Shown one piece after another: positions 8,392 to 18,576 of a stretch of 64,000 nt of DNA. A model generated the notes under the pieces. It was not told where the DNA came from, did no database searches, and saw nothing but the letters and a program-made list of their open reading frames with translations. Positions within the stretch are counted from its first letter, which is position 1. Each line of letters begins with the position of its first letter. The position numbers and the translations under genes are program-made. The stretch covers positions 65,688 through 129,687 of the forward strand of contig JANQHK010000087.1 in assembly GCA_028282685.1 (NCBI GenBank), in the 5' to 3' direction. The stretch is from Phycisphaeraceae bacterium. GTDB lineage: Bacteria; Planctomycetota; Phycisphaerae; Phycisphaerales; Zrk34.

Positions 8392-8778
8392 TCAGCTGGT
8401 CAGTTCCCGGGCCAGCTGGACCAGGCGTTCCAGGCGGACCGGCTTGTGCAGGTAGGCGTCCACGCCCAACTGCTCGGCGTAAGACTGGTGGCGTTTGCCT
8501 TCGTTGGCGGTGATCATGACCACGCGCGGCCGGTTCTCCATCGCCTTGACGCGCTCCAGCACCAGGAAACCCGAACGCTTGGGCAGCATCATATCCAGCA
8601 CAATCAACTGCGGATTGTCGGACTCGGTCAGGGCAACCGCGCTGTTGCCATCGGAACAGCAACTGGTTTGAGCCCCTTCGGCCTTGAGGGCCTGCTCGAT
8701 CACGGCCAGCACGTCCGGGTCGTCATCGACGATCAGGATGCGCTTGCCTTCCAGGCGGTTAGTTTCTTCCTTGGACAT
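8392..8778 (-). CDS. Single-domain response regulator (CheY-like receiver)
   Basis: A 128-residue stand-alone receiver domain. The acidic pocket is DDD at residues 18-20, the phospho-acceptor is Asp62 (VLDMMLPK), the switch threonine Thr90 (VMITAN), and the conserved lysine Lys112 (LHKP). No output domain follows, so it must act through a partner protein, as CheY, DivK or phosphorelay proteins do. No histidine kinase or chemotaxis gene is nearby, so its circuit is unknown. A TATAAT box lying within the stop codon region of the upstream acyltransferase gene (8812-8817) may give it its own transcript, starting about 27 nt before the ATG. Confidence 0.93.
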   Translation of the reverse strand: MSKEETNRLEGKRILIVDDDPDVLAVIEQALKAEGAQTSCCSDGNSAVALTESDNPQLIVLDMMLPKRSGFLVLERVKAMENRPRVVMITANEGKRHQSYAEQLGVDAYLHKPVRLERLVQLARELTS

Positions 8779-8812
8779 GTTGGTATTCCGTTTCGGTCTG
8801 GTGGGGTAAGCA

Positions 8813-9841
8813 TTATACCCGGCCCGGGTCCGAATTGCACAGGGGCTTTTGGAGCGAGGCCATCATCTCATCCGTCATCCAGGGCAACTGCTCCAGTTGA
8901 CGGTGCAGGGATGCGGGCATGGGCTTGCCCAGACGCTCGAAACGAGGCCGGCTCTTCCAGCGGCGGTGGACCCACAGGTATTGGCCCGGCTCCAGACGCA
9001 CCATCGATTCCACCGCGCGCATGTAACGGGCGGTCAGGTAATACAGTGGGTCGGGCTGGCCGTCCCAGTGCTCGGGGCGGATGATGTCGGTCACGCCGAT
9101 CTCGTAGTGAAAATCCTCTCCGGTGCGCAGAGCGTACCCGCAGATGACCGGCGCGTTGTAATGCATGGCCAACAGGCCGATCGATTTGTACGTCGATGCC
9201 AGCCGACCGAAGAACGGCACGAACATGCCCTTGTCGCCGGCGTTTTGATCCCCGATGAACCCGAGCGTACCCCCGACCTCGAGGATGCGCTGCATTTCGT
9301 CGGTCGCGCCCCACTTGGTGATGACGCGCATGCCCTGCCGCTCGCGCACGCCGAGCAACCAGCGGTTGACCAGCGGATTGTCGATCGGCCGGGCGATGGC
9401 GTTCACGCCGATCCCCAGCGTCGCCAGCGCGTAGCCCAGCAGTTCCCAGTTACCGAAATGGCCGGTCAGCAGGATCACCGGACGGTCCGACAGCACCAGG
9501 TCCAGTGTCTCTTCCAACCGATTCAATCGCATGTGCTCGGCCCAGGTGTCCAGGTGAATCAGCCGGGGCGTGAACATCACCTCCGCGCCCAACTGAATGA
9601 AATGCTGCATGGACAATTCGGCAATGCGTTCGGCGCGGCCGGCGTCCAGATGCGGCAGACTGCGCGTGATGTTGGCGATGGCGCGCCGGCGGTGTTTGTG
9701 ATCGAATCGGTGGATCAACGAACCGACATCCCGCGCCCCGCCCAATACCCACCGCAGGGGCAGCATGTGCAACCCCATCGCCCCCATGCGCAGGGCGAGG
9801 TATTGCGACCAGTTCACCAGAGCCGATTGATTGCGCGCCAT
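8813..9841 (-). CDS. Lysophospholipid/lipid A acyltransferase (LpxL/HtrB family)
   Basis: A 342-residue inner-membrane acyltransferase of the LpxL/LpxM family, which adds secondary acyl chains to lipid A precursors from acyl-ACP. The HX4D/E catalytic motif is HFGNWE near residue 135 (TGHFGNWELLGYAL), followed by ARPIDNP, and FIGDQNAG is also typical. A hydrophobic N-terminal anchor is present, and the length is close to the family norm of about 310. Its presence implies an outer membrane with lipid A or a related acylated lipid. It is the second gene of a minus-strand run starting with the coiled-coil gene. A hairpin separates the two. Confidence 0.92.
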   Translation of the reverse strand: MARNQSALVNWSQYLALRMGAMGLHMLPLRWVLGGARDVGSLIHRFDHKHRRRAIANITRSLPHLDAGRAERIAELSMQHFIQLGAEVMFTPRLIHLDTWAEHMRLNRLEETLDLVLSDRPVILLTGHFGNWELLGYALATLGIGVNAIARPIDNPLVNRWLLGVRERQGMRVITKWGATDEMQRILEVGGTLGFIGDQNAGDKGMFVPFFGRLASTYKSIGLLAMHYNAPVICGYALRTGEDFHYEIGVTDIIRPEHWDGQPDPLYYLTARYMRAVESMVRLEPGQYLWVHRRWKSRPRFERLGKPMPASLHRQLEQLPWMTDEMMASLQKPLCNSDPGRV

Positions 9842-9878
9842 CCGTTGGAGGTCTAAGCGAACAGGGATTCAAACAAAT

Positions 9879-9900
9879 CGCCCCGGCATCGGCCGGGGCG
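9879..9900 (-). terminator. GC-rich hairpin between the coiled-coil gene and the acyltransferase gene
   Basis: CGCCCCGG (9879-9886) pairs perfectly with CCGGGGCG (9893-9900) around a 6-nt loop. On the minus strand it is followed by ATTTGTTTG, a poor T-tract. It may terminate or attenuate read-through into the acyltransferase gene. Confidence 0.45.
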
Positions 9901-9932
9901 GGGTTATATGCGTTGGGTCCGGCCGTCACTGA

Positions 9933-11333
9933 TTAGCGGCGGAAATAGCCCATCAGCGTCATGAACCGATTCTGATTCAGCACCGGCACCGACAACTCGC
10001 TGGCCTGGGCGCCGATCCGTTGGTACTTCTCCCACGCGGCGCGTTTGCGTTCGATGTCCCCGAGCACCTGGGGATCAAACGTATCGCCGCCGGCCGCGGG
10101 CAGTTCCGGTTCGCGCCCCAGCACCAGGAAATCGGTATCGAGCGGCATCTCATCGCCCTCGTAAACTTTTCCGCCCCACTGTCGGACCATGCTGACAATC
10201 AGGTCGAAATCGCCGGGATCGGTTTGTTCGTCGAAATCCAGGTCGAAGTCGCCGTAGATGAAAAACTTGTAGACGCGTTTCTTGTCGTAAGCGAGATTGG
10301 AGACCACGTCCCCCGCGGACAGGCGCTGGCCGCGTTCCTGTCGAATCACGCGGCAGGTGGCGGTGTTTTCGTCAATTCGGATCACCTCAGCGGTGGCTTT
10401 GCCGCGCTTCTGGCGTGTGGCGATCTCGCCCGGGCGCACCTCTTCCAGTTGAGGCCCGGTCGCCGCATCAAACACCTCGAAGTTCATTCCGAGAATCACG
10501 TTGTCCTGCGAGCCGAGATCGATGTAAACCGTGCGTCCCTCGGTCGTCACGCCGATAATCTTGCCATCGGGCTCCAGCGTGGGATCGGGGCTTTCGGGCA
10601 TCAGCTCGCGGAGGGCGGCAACCAGTTCGCGAAGCCGCACGTCCTTCTGGGCGATGGTGGCGTTGAGGTTGCGAATCTCGGTTTCCTTGACCTGCAGATC
10701 GGCGACGGACTTCTGGCGCGTCTGAGTCAACTGGTCCACGACCTGCTGACGCTCGGCGTCGGAAGATTGTTCGTAGTCATTCAGGCGCGCCTGGAATTGA
10801 TCGATCTGTCCCTGGCGATTGTCCAGTTCCGTCTTGTGCGCGGCGATCAGGGAATCGTAACGCAGCTTGACTTGCGCCAGTTCGTCGGCCGTGGCCTTGC
10901 TGGCGGCTTCGGCTTTGGCCCTGGCCTCCTCGGCTGCGGCGGCCGTGGCGCGTGTGTCGGTGATGGCGCCGACCACCGTGCTCTGACCTCCCTTGACGCC
11001 GATGCCGGCCAGTTTCTCCTTCACCTGGCCGACCGTATCTTCCCCAACCCCGGTGATCAGTCGATGCACCTGCGACTGCTGAACGGTCATTTGGCCAAAC
11101 AGGGATCGATCGTTTTGCCGAGCGCTGTTGAGCAAGGCCTTGTAGGAATCACTGTCCGCCTCCACAGGCGATCGCATGGCTTTGACCGCCTCATTGGCTT
11201 CCGCGGCCAACTGGCTCTGCTCGTTGGCGCGGCTGTAGAAGAGGATCGTCAGGACTAGGCAGATGACGAACAAAAATACGAAAATGATGAGGCTGTAAAG
11301 CATGCCTCCGACGCTGCCGGATCGAGCTGCCAT
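9933..11333 (-). CDS. Membrane-anchored coiled-coil protein with BRCT-like C-terminal segment
   Basis: A 466-residue protein without a recognised family name. The ATG at 11333 starts MAARSGSVGGMLYSL, giving one transmembrane helix at about residues 12-32. The 30 codons upstream are proline-rich and unlikely to be translated. Residues 33-250 are a long coiled coil rich in Ala, Glu, Gln and Arg. Residues 255-340 look like a beta-rich domain (VYIDLGSQDNVILGM, TATCRVIRQERG). The end has a BRCT-like pattern (YKFFIYGDFDL, IVSMVRQWGGKVYEG, TDFLVLG). It occupies the place after nusG where many bacteria have rplK. A GC-rich hairpin (11379-11407) lies in its leader. The BRCT reading is tentative. Confidence 0.75.
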   Translation of the reverse strand: MAARSGSVGGMLYSLIIFVFLFVICLVLTILFYSRANEQSQLAAEANEAVKAMRSPVEADSDSYKALLNSARQNDRSLFGQMTVQQSQVHRLITGVGEDTVGQVKEKLAGIGVKGGQSTVVGAITDTRATAAAAEEARAKAEAASKATADELAQVKLRYDSLIAAHKTELDNRQGQIDQFQARLNDYEQSSDAERQQVVDQLTQTRQKSVADLQVKETEIRNLNATIAQKDVRLRELVAALRELMPESPDPTLEPDGKIIGVTTEGRTVYIDLGSQDNVILGMNFEVFDAATGPQLEEVRPGEIATRQKRGKATAEVIRIDENTATCRVIRQERGQRLSAGDVVSNLAYDKKRVYKFFIYGDFDLDFDEQTDPGDFDLIVSMVRQWGGKVYEGDEMPLDTDFLVLGREPELPAAGGDTFDPQVLGDIERKRAAWEKYQRIGAQASELSVPVLNQNRFMTLMGYFRR

Positions 11334-11486
11334 GGTCAGGAACCTCCAAGGTGCGGGGGGGAAGATCATGCACCGGCGCCCGGGCCTGGGGAGGGTGGAG
11401 GCCCGGGTCCCAATTACACACAAGTGTCGCCTAGAACGCGGCTTTCGTCAAGTCGAACACCGGCAAGGCGTAACAGCCAGGAAAGA

Positions 11487-12326
11487 TTATTCCTCGGGCT
11501 TCTCCACAAGCCAGTATTCCAACTCGACAGGAGTGGCGCGGCCGAAGATGTTGACGATCACGCGCACCTTGCCCTGTTCGGGAATGAGCGTATCGACCGT
11601 GCCCTCCATATTCTCGAAGGGCCCTTCCTTGATCTTGACCGCGTCGCCGGGGGCGAATTCCATCTTGACTTCCGGTTCTTCCTCCGGGCGGCGCGAGGCG
11701 AGGATCATTTTCTCGACCTCGTGGGGCTGCATGGGCGCGGGGCGACCGGCCGTGCCGATGAAATCGCCCACGCCGGTGGTCTCTTTGATCAGGAAGAACA
11801 CGTCCTGCGGAATGCGACCGTCGTGCTCAAGCTGCATTTCCACGAACACGTAACCCGGGTAGAGCTTGCGCTCGGTAATCTTCTGCTTGCCGCCTTTCAT
11901 CGTGCGAATCTTTTCCGTCGGCACGAGAATGCGGTTGACCAGGTGCTCGAAGCCCTCGATCTTGATCTTACGAAGCAGCGTCTCGCGCACCGAATCTTCC
12001 TTGTTGGAAGCGACGCGCAGGACAAACCAGTTCATGCCCGGCGTGACCATCGGCTCATCGGCGCCAACGGTATCGCCGGCTTCCGATTCCACCGGGGCCG
12101 ATTCCGACGGCGCTTCCTCAGTTGCAGCTTCGGCAGTCTCCCCAGCTTCGTCCAGCGCATCGGACTGGAAGGTCTCCACCATTGGGGTCGATTCAGCTGC
12201 CGGCTCTTCGGCGATCGGCTCCGCCTGTTGATCGGCCGACGGCGCGGGATCGGCGGGAACTTCGGTCGGCTCGACCGGTTCGGTTCGTCTGGATTCGTTT
12301 TCTGGATTGGCCTGAGAATCGGCCAT
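11487..12326 (-). CDS. nusG: Transcription termination/antitermination factor NusG with acidic N-terminal extension
   Basis: NusG binds RNA polymerase and links it to Rho or the ribosome. The NGN domain begins near residue 98 (MNWFVLRVASNKED), contains YPGYVFVEM, and ends before the KOW domain (FAPGDAVKIKEGPFENMEGTV, about 220-275). Family members are usually about 180 residues; this one has 279 because about 95 acidic, Ala/Pro/Glu-rich residues precede the NGN domain. The ATG at 12326 is chosen over one eight codons upstream because a GGAGAG sequence lies at the right distance before it. It follows secE by 27 bp. The usual rplK-rplA-rplJ-rplL cluster does not follow. Confidence 0.95.
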   Translation of the reverse strand: MADSQANPENESRRTEPVEPTEVPADPAPSADQQAEPIAEEPAAESTPMVETFQSDALDEAGETAEAATEEAPSESAPVESEAGDTVGADEPMVTPGMNWFVLRVASNKEDSVRETLLRKIKIEGFEHLVNRILVPTEKIRTMKGGKQKITERKLYPGYVFVEMQLEHDGRIPQDVFFLIKETTGVGDFIGTAGRPAPMQPHEVEKMILASRRPEEEPEVKMEFAPGDAVKIKEGPFENMEGTVDTLIPEQGKVRVIVNIFGRATPVELEYWLVEKPEE

Positions 12327-12353
12327 GATCAGTCTCTCCGGTTGGATCAAGAT

Positions 12354-13124
12354 TTAACGCATCTGTTCGGGCATCGTGGCCTGAGGCCCGGGGGCGGATC
12401 GGGCAAGAAGCATTCCCGCTACCAGGAATCCCAGCAACACGCTCAGTCCCACAATAAACAGCCAAACCACAAACGTACCGATGTGAAGGAAAATCATTTC
12501 GTAGACGGTACGTTCACCCTGGCCGGCTTGTGTGATGGAATAGACGGTCAGGGCGAGGGTGACCGCAGCCACCAGTCCAATGAACGTGCGGAACTGCTTA
12601 TCGGGAGATTGCCGCAGCGTGGCGAAGCCGGAGGCGACGCCGCCGACCGCGCATCCGCCAATCGCCAGATAGACCACCATCAGCTCCATTGAACGCTGGT
12701 TACACCAGCCAACGATGAAGGGATTGTACCCATCCAGAACACCGATCAGCGCGAACAGGTCGGCAAAAATCACGTCGGCCAGGAACAGCACCAGAACCAG
12801 CATCGCCACGGAGCAGATCACGATCCAGGTCGAGCCGAACACTTCACGGCGGGTCGGCCAGTTGACCTTTTTCATCTCGCCCTCGGTGGCGATCAGAAAG
12901 TCGCAACTCTCCGGCTTGGTGCCCAGATAACGCAGCAGCAGAAAACCAAACACGCCCAAGAGCAACACGGCAACGCCGGCCTGGATGAAAATGGCGTTGT
13001 CATCGAGGACGGAAAGCTTGTTCCAGAGCCAGACCACACCCCAAGCCACCATCACACCGGCCGCCACGGCACTGACCATGCGTGTCCAGTAGCCCTGCCC
13101 GGGTTTGTAAATCTTACCGATCAT
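12354..13124 (-). CDS. secE: Preprotein translocase subunit SecE with N- and C-terminal membrane extensions
   Basis: The SecE core is at residues 76-128: an amphipathic helix (EGEMKKVNWPTRREV) followed by a transmembrane helix. This is the part that clamps SecY in the Sec channel. The protein has 256 residues, against 60-130 in most bacteria. Two additional hydrophobic helices precede the core (about 18-35 and 44-66) and about three follow it (148-170, 181-197, 210-241). The ATG at 13124 is preferred over one 15 codons upstream since a GGTG lies before it. The location between tRNA-Trp and nusG is the classical one for secE and supports the call. The role of the extra helices is unknown. Confidence 0.92.
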   Translation of the reverse strand: MIGKIYKPGQGYWTRMVSAVAAGVMVAWGVVWLWNKLSVLDDNAIFIQAGVAVLLLGVFGFLLLRYLGTKPESCDFLIATEGEMKKVNWPTRREVFGSTWIVICSVAMLVLVLFLADVIFADLFALIGVLDGYNPFIVGWCNQRSMELMVVYLAIGGCAVGGVASGFATLRQSPDKQFRTFIGLVAAVTLALTVYSITQAGQGERTVYEMIFLHIGTFVVWLFIVGLSVLLGFLVAGMLLARSAPGPQATMPEQMR

Positions 13125-13259
13125 GACGTTCACCCGATGATAAAACCGGGCCTGACTGCCCGGATGCAACCGCGGACCGATCCGCGGCGTGGAACTTCAA
13201 CACGAGCCCCTGTCGTCTTGTCATACACGGCAGGTTCGCAACGCTGCCGGTCGGTTATG

Positions 13260-13332
13260 CACGGCAGGGAGGAATCGAACCCCCAACCTGCGGTTTTGGA
13301 GACCGCCGCTCTGCCAATTGAGCTACTGCCGT
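13260..13332 (-). tRNA. trnW: tRNA-Trp (CCA anticodon)
   Basis: A complete cloverleaf on the minus strand. The acceptor stem ACGGCAG pairs with CTGCCGT, the D-arm contains AGCTCAATTGGCAGAGC, the anticodon loop CTCCAAA carries CCA, and the T-arm contains GGTTCGATTCC. The discriminator base is G, as in bacterial tRNA-Trp. The 3' CCA is not encoded. It lies between rpmG and secE in the same orientation. Confidence 0.96.
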
Positions 13333-13387
13333 ATCGTCCGCAAACGAAGGTGAAGGCAGGAGTCGGCGACGACTGACTTCACCGGGC

Positions 13388-13570
13388 TTACTTCCGCTTG
13401 ATTTTATGCAGTGTGTGCTTGCGCAGGCGCGGGCAGTACTTTTTCATGCCCTTCTTGACTTTATCGGGGATACCGCCCTTGACGTTTATGGGCGTGCGGT
13501 AATTCAAATCCCCGCATTCGCTGCATTGCAGCCACACGTATTCGACGGCATCTTTGCTTTTTTTGGCCAT
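13388..13570 (-). CDS. rpmG: 50S ribosomal protein L33
   Basis: A 60-residue bL33 protein of the large subunit. The sequence has the [16 protein letters not shown] segment, then basic residues and the conserved [15 protein letters not shown] end. The first zinc-ligand pair CSEC is intact, but the second pair is reduced to one Cys (CPRL), so zinc binding is probably partial or lost. It follows tuf by 49 bp and precedes tRNA-Trp, secE and nusG, an order seen in many bacteria. The small size and high lysine content fit the family. Confidence 0.95.
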   Translation of the reverse strand: MAKKSKDAVEYVWLQCSECGDLNYRTPINVKGGIPDKVKKGMKKYCPRLRKHTLHKIKRK

Positions 13571-13619
13571 CGGTCAGTCCGTCCGTATTCAGTCGCCGCC
13601 CCCCAAGAGGCGGGCGAGA

Positions 13620-14831
<1,212 letters not shown>

Positions 14832-14997
14832 GGATGAATCTCCGGATTGTCTGGCGAGCCGGTGGAGAAAGGCATTGGCCTTTGTCTGGCGGCCCGCGGG
14901 TCCAACAGGGTTTGTGTGAATCAGCCATCCACCGCGGATGGCGTGGTTCGTCGGCTGATGCCGAACTCGCCGGGGCCGGATCAGGCCGTCGGGCGAA

Positions 14998-15069
<72 letters not shown>

Positions 15070-15204
15070 CTATGGTCCACCGCATCGGCCACGACGCCCG
15101 CGGTGAAACGATTACTCTAACCGCGCCGGTCGAACAAAACAAGCGAGCGTCAAGCCGGTTTTCCGGTCGCTTAACCGCCTCCGGCGACGCCCGCGAAGTG
15201 GGGT

Positions 15205-15233
15205 AATATAGCCATCACTTAAGGGCCTGTCAA
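15205..15233 (-). promoter_or_regulatory. Consensus sigma-70-type promoter of the tRNA-Thr/tuf cluster
   Basis: On the minus strand a perfect TTGACA (complement of 15228-15233) and TATATT (complement of 15205-15210) are separated by 17 bp. The start site would fall near 15198, about 130 nt upstream of tRNA-Thr. A near-consensus promoter is expected for tuf and tRNA expression. Confidence 0.8.
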
Positions 15234-15404
15234 CGCATTTGACCGAGTCGCGAATCCGTCGATCTGTCGCTCGACACTACAGTTACCGACATCGTTCCGA
15301 TGCCAGGCGTTGGGGTGGACGTTTGCCCGTCCCCTCCGCCATCGTTATAAACAATCTTACCAAGAGCTAAACTCAACGTTCAGCCACCGAAAGGCCGCAC
15401 CTAG
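15234..15404 (+). promoter_or_regulatory. metK upstream region with candidate promoter
   Basis: Together with 15070-15233 this is the 335-bp divergent spacer between tRNA-Thr and metK. TTGCCC (15323-15328) and TATAAA (15346-15351) are 17 bp apart, placing a start near 15358 and a leader of about 47 nt. No SAM-riboswitch-like structure and no clear Shine-Dalgarno sequence is visible. Confidence 0.5.
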
Positions 15405-16619
15405 ATGACCAAGCAACAACCGAACGGAAGTTACCTGTTTACCAGTGAATCGGTGTCCATGGGACATCCGGATAAAGTCGCGGACCAGATTTCCGACGCC
15501 ATTCTCGATTCCCTGCTCGCTGCTGATCCTAATGCCCGTGTGGCCTGCGAAACGCTGGTGACAACCGGCCTGGTCGTACTGGCCGGGGAAGTCACCGTAC
15601 ATAACGACGCTGGCATCAAAGCCCTGGACCAAACCGAGGAGACTGTCCGCCAGACCATCCGCGAGATCGGCTATACCGATCCCGACATGAAGTTCGACGC
15701 CGACAGTTGCGCGGTCATTCGCACGCTTCACGGCCAAAGCGCTGACATCAGCCAGGGCGTCACCGCCGGCAAGGGATTGCACAAGCAACAAGGCGCCGGC
15801 GACCAGGGCATGATGTTCGGTTACGCCTGCCGTGAAACGGCGAGTCTGATGCCGCTGCCGATCCACCTGGCCCACCGCCTGATGGACCGGCACGTCAAGG
15901 CCCGTCGTTCGGGCGCCATCAAGGGCCTGCGTCCCGATGCCAAGAGCCAGGTGACCGTCGAGTACGATGGCGACAAGCCCCGGCGCGTGCACACCGTGGT
16001 GCTCTCCACGCAACACGATCCGCGCTGGAACGGTGTGGCCAACCAGAAAAAGCTGAAGCAGCAGGTCATCGACAAAATCATCAAGCCCGTGGTTCCCAAG
16101 CGGCTCTGGGACAAGAAGATCATCATCCACGTCAATCCCACGGGCCAGTTTGAAATCGGCGGCCCGCACGGGGATACGGGACTGACCGGGCGCAAGATCA
16201 TCGTCGATACTTACGGCGGTCGCGGCGCGCACGGCGGCGGCGCATTCTCCGGTAAAGATCCGTCGAAAGTCGATCGCTCGGCGGCCTACATGGCGCGCTA
16301 CATCGCGAAAAACATCGTGGCGGCGAAGCTCGCCCAGGCCTGTGAGATTCAGCTCAGTTACGCCATCGGTGTGGCCGAGCCCATCTCCGTGCATGTGGAC
16401 TGCATGGGAACGGAAAAGATACCCACGTCAAAACTGGCCCGACTGGTGCGTAAGCATTTTGACCTGACCCCTGCGGAAATTATCAAAACACTCAAGCTGA
16501 AAAAGCCGATTTACCGGGAAACCGCGTACCACGGACATTTCGGCAATTCCCGCTTCAACTGGGAGAAGACCGATAAGGCCAACGCACTGGCGAAGGCCGC
16601 CGGTCAGCCGTTAACATAA
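15405..16619 (+). CDS. metK: S-adenosylmethionine synthetase
   Basis: A 404-residue cytosolic enzyme that makes S-adenosylmethionine from methionine and ATP. The N-terminal [19 protein letters not shown] holds the methionine/ATP loop. [12 protein letters not shown] is the hexapeptide signature and [18 protein letters not shown] the P-loop-like phosphate motif near residue 280. All three repeated domains are present and the length is only slightly above the norm of about 385. It begins the plus-strand run metK, ptsI, rng, dxr, rseP and is divergent from the tuf cluster. Confidence 0.98.
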   Translation: MTKQQPNGSYLFTSESVSMGHPDKVADQISDAILDSLLAADPNARVACETLVTTGLVVLAGEVTVHNDAGIKALDQTEETVRQTIREIGYTDPDMKFDADSCAVIRTLHGQSADISQGVTAGKGLHKQQGAGDQGMMFGYACRETASLMPLPIHLAHRLMDRHVKARRSGAIKGLRPDAKSQVTVEYDGDKPRRVHTVVLSTQHDPRWNGVANQKKLKQQVIDKIIKPVVPKRLWDKKIIIHVNPTGQFEIGGPHGDTGLTGRKIIVDTYGGRGAHGGGAFSGKDPSKVDRSAAYMARYIAKNIVAAKLAQACEIQLSYAIGVAEPISVHVDCMGTEKIPTSKLARLVRKHFDLTPAEIIKTLKLKKPIYRETAYHGHFGNSRFNWEKTDKANALAKAAGQPLT

Positions 16620-16680
16620 CGGCCGGGTGAGGACTCGGAGCCCTGGGCATGAGGCCCGGCTCTCCGACTCCCACGAAGTC

Positions 16681-18438
16681 ATGGAAATAAAAAAGGGCAT
16701 TCCGGTTTCTCCCGGCGTGGCAATCTGCCCTGCCGTGGTCATGGACGCCGAGACCGTGCGCGTCCCCCGTCGCACCGTTGCCCACGCCGACCTCCCCCAG
16801 CAGCACGATCGCCTGGAAGACGCCTTTCACCGCGCCCGAGGTGAGATCGAGCAACTGCGCGATCAGGTCTCGGTGGACCTCGGCCCGGAACCGGCGAAAA
16901 TTTTCGGCTTCCACCTGGGCATGCTGGCGGACCAATCGTTGTCCAGTCAGGTCCATTCCCTGATCGACCACGAAGCGGTGACGGCCGAGTTCGCCCTGTC
17001 CACCGTGATGCGCAATATCGCCAAGACCTTTCTCCAGCAACCCAATGCCCTGTTCCGCGAGCGCGTGGCCGACGTCTGGGACCTGGAACGGCGGATGCTC
17101 AAACACCTGCTGGCCGAAGTCCGCCACGAGGCCGAACACCTGATCCAAGATGCCGTGCTCATCGCGCACGACCTGACGCCCAGCCAGACGGCTTCGCTGG
17201 ACAAGAAACATGTCCGCGGATTGGCGACCGACCTGGGCGGCCGCACCAGCCACACCGCCATTGTCGCCCGCGCGCTGGGCATCCCCGCCGTGGTCGGCTT
17301 GGAAGACGCCAGCGGATCGGTCAGTGCCGGGGACACGGTGATCATCGATGGCAACCGCGGCGTGCTGATCATCGACCCGGACCAGCAGCAGATCGAAGAG
17401 TATCGCCGCTACGTCGAGCGCTTCCGCCAGTTCGAGTTGACGCTCAGCAGCGTCATTGGTCTGCCCGCCGTCACGCGCGACAACCAGGACATCAAGCTGC
17501 TGGGCAACATCGAGTTTCCCGATGAAATCACCACGGCCTTTGACAAAGGCGCCGCGGGCATCGGGCTGTACCGCACCGAGTTCCTGTTCCTTTCCGAAGA
17601 AATCGAACCAAACGAGCAGCAGCAGTACCAGGCGTTCAAGCACGCCGTGGAACTGGCCGAGGACCGCCCGTTGACGATCCGCACGCTCGACCTGGGCGCC
17701 GACAAATGGACGCAGACGCGGATCGAGGAGCCGGAGCGCAATCCGTTTCTGGGCTGCCGTTCGATTCGTCTTTGCCTGCAGGATCTGACGATGTTCAAGA
17801 CGCACCTGCGTGCGATCCTGCGGGCCAGCGCCCACGGCAAGATCAAGGTGATGTTCCCGTTGATCACCACCATGATGGAATTGCGCCAGGCGCGCATGAT
17901 CCTCAACGACGTCATGGAGGATCTGGACGAACAGGGCGTGCCGTTCGACCGATCGATCCCCGTGGGCATCATGGTGGAGGTGCCCTCGTCGGCGCTGATG
18001 GCCAAGGTCTATGCCCGGGAAGTCGATTTCTTCAGCATCGGCACCAACGATCTGATCCAATACACGCTGGCGGTGGACCGCGCCAACGAGCGCGTGGCGA
18101 GTCTCTACAGCCCGGCGCACCCGGCGGTGCTGACGCTGATCAAGGATGTAATCCGGGCCGCCAAGCGACGCAATATCGACATTACCTGCTGCGGTGAAAT
18201 GGCCGGTGAAATCGAATACGTTCCATTGCTGATCGGCATGGGCCTGCGCGAATTGTCCATGACGCCGCAGGCGATCCCGGAAGTCAAGCGGCTGGTGCGT
18301 TCGCTTTCGGTCAAGCAGTGCGAGAAGATCGCACGCCGCGCCGCCAGCTACGATTCCGAACGCCAAGTGCACAACTACCTGCGTTCGGAGGTACAGAAGA
18401 TGCTTCCCGAGGCGTTCGATGGGCGTACCATCGGGTGA
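16681..18438 (+). CDS. ptsI: Phosphoenolpyruvate-protein phosphotransferase (PTS enzyme I)
   Basis: A 585-residue enzyme I, transferring phosphate from PEP to HPr. The ATG at 16681 is used because MEIKKGIPVSPGVAI is the usual family N-terminus; the 18 codons upstream are atypical. The phosphohistidine is His191 in GGRTSHTAIVAR. The C-terminal TIM barrel contains GLYRTEFLF, SIGTNDLIQY and ITCCGEMAGE, whose Cys is the PEP-site acid. No HPr, HprK or sugar permease gene is in the window, so the enzyme may serve a regulatory PTS or a carbohydrate PTS encoded elsewhere. It lies 61 bp after metK. Confidence 0.96.
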   Translation: MEIKKGIPVSPGVAICPAVVMDAETVRVPRRTVAHADLPQQHDRLEDAFHRARGEIEQLRDQVSVDLGPEPAKIFGFHLGMLADQSLSSQVHSLIDHEAVTAEFALSTVMRNIAKTFLQQPNALFRERVADVWDLERRMLKHLLAEVRHEAEHLIQDAVLIAHDLTPSQTASLDKKHVRGLATDLGGRTSHTAIVARALGIPAVVGLEDASGSVSAGDTVIIDGNRGVLIIDPDQQQIEEYRRYVERFRQFELTLSSVIGLPAVTRDNQDIKLLGNIEFPDEITTAFDKGAAGIGLYRTEFLFLSEEIEPNEQQQYQAFKHAVELAEDRPLTIRTLDLGADKWTQTRIEEPERNPFLGCRSIRLCLQDLTMFKTHLRAILRASAHGKIKVMFPLITTMMELRQARMILNDVMEDLDEQGVPFDRSIPVGIMVEVPSSALMAKVYAREVDFFSIGTNDLIQYTLAVDRANERVASLYSPAHPAVLTLIKDVIRAAKRRNIDITCCGEMAGEIEYVPLLIGMGLRELSMTPQAIPEVKRLVRSLSVKQCEKIARRAASYDSERQVHNYLRSEVQKMLPEAFDGRTIG

Positions 18439-18576
18439 CCGCGCCTCGATAAGACAGTCCATGCGCGCCGAAATGCGAACCGCGGAAGTGGAGCGCTCGG
18501 CCCGCGACAAACACCCCCGTGCACGCGGCGGAGATTCGGGGACGCGCCGCAACGCCGGGACAGGCGAATCTTTCTT

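Noticed and set aside
15234-15404. SAM riboswitch before metK
   Set aside because: The expected junction motifs and a terminator or anti-Shine-Dalgarno stem are absent.
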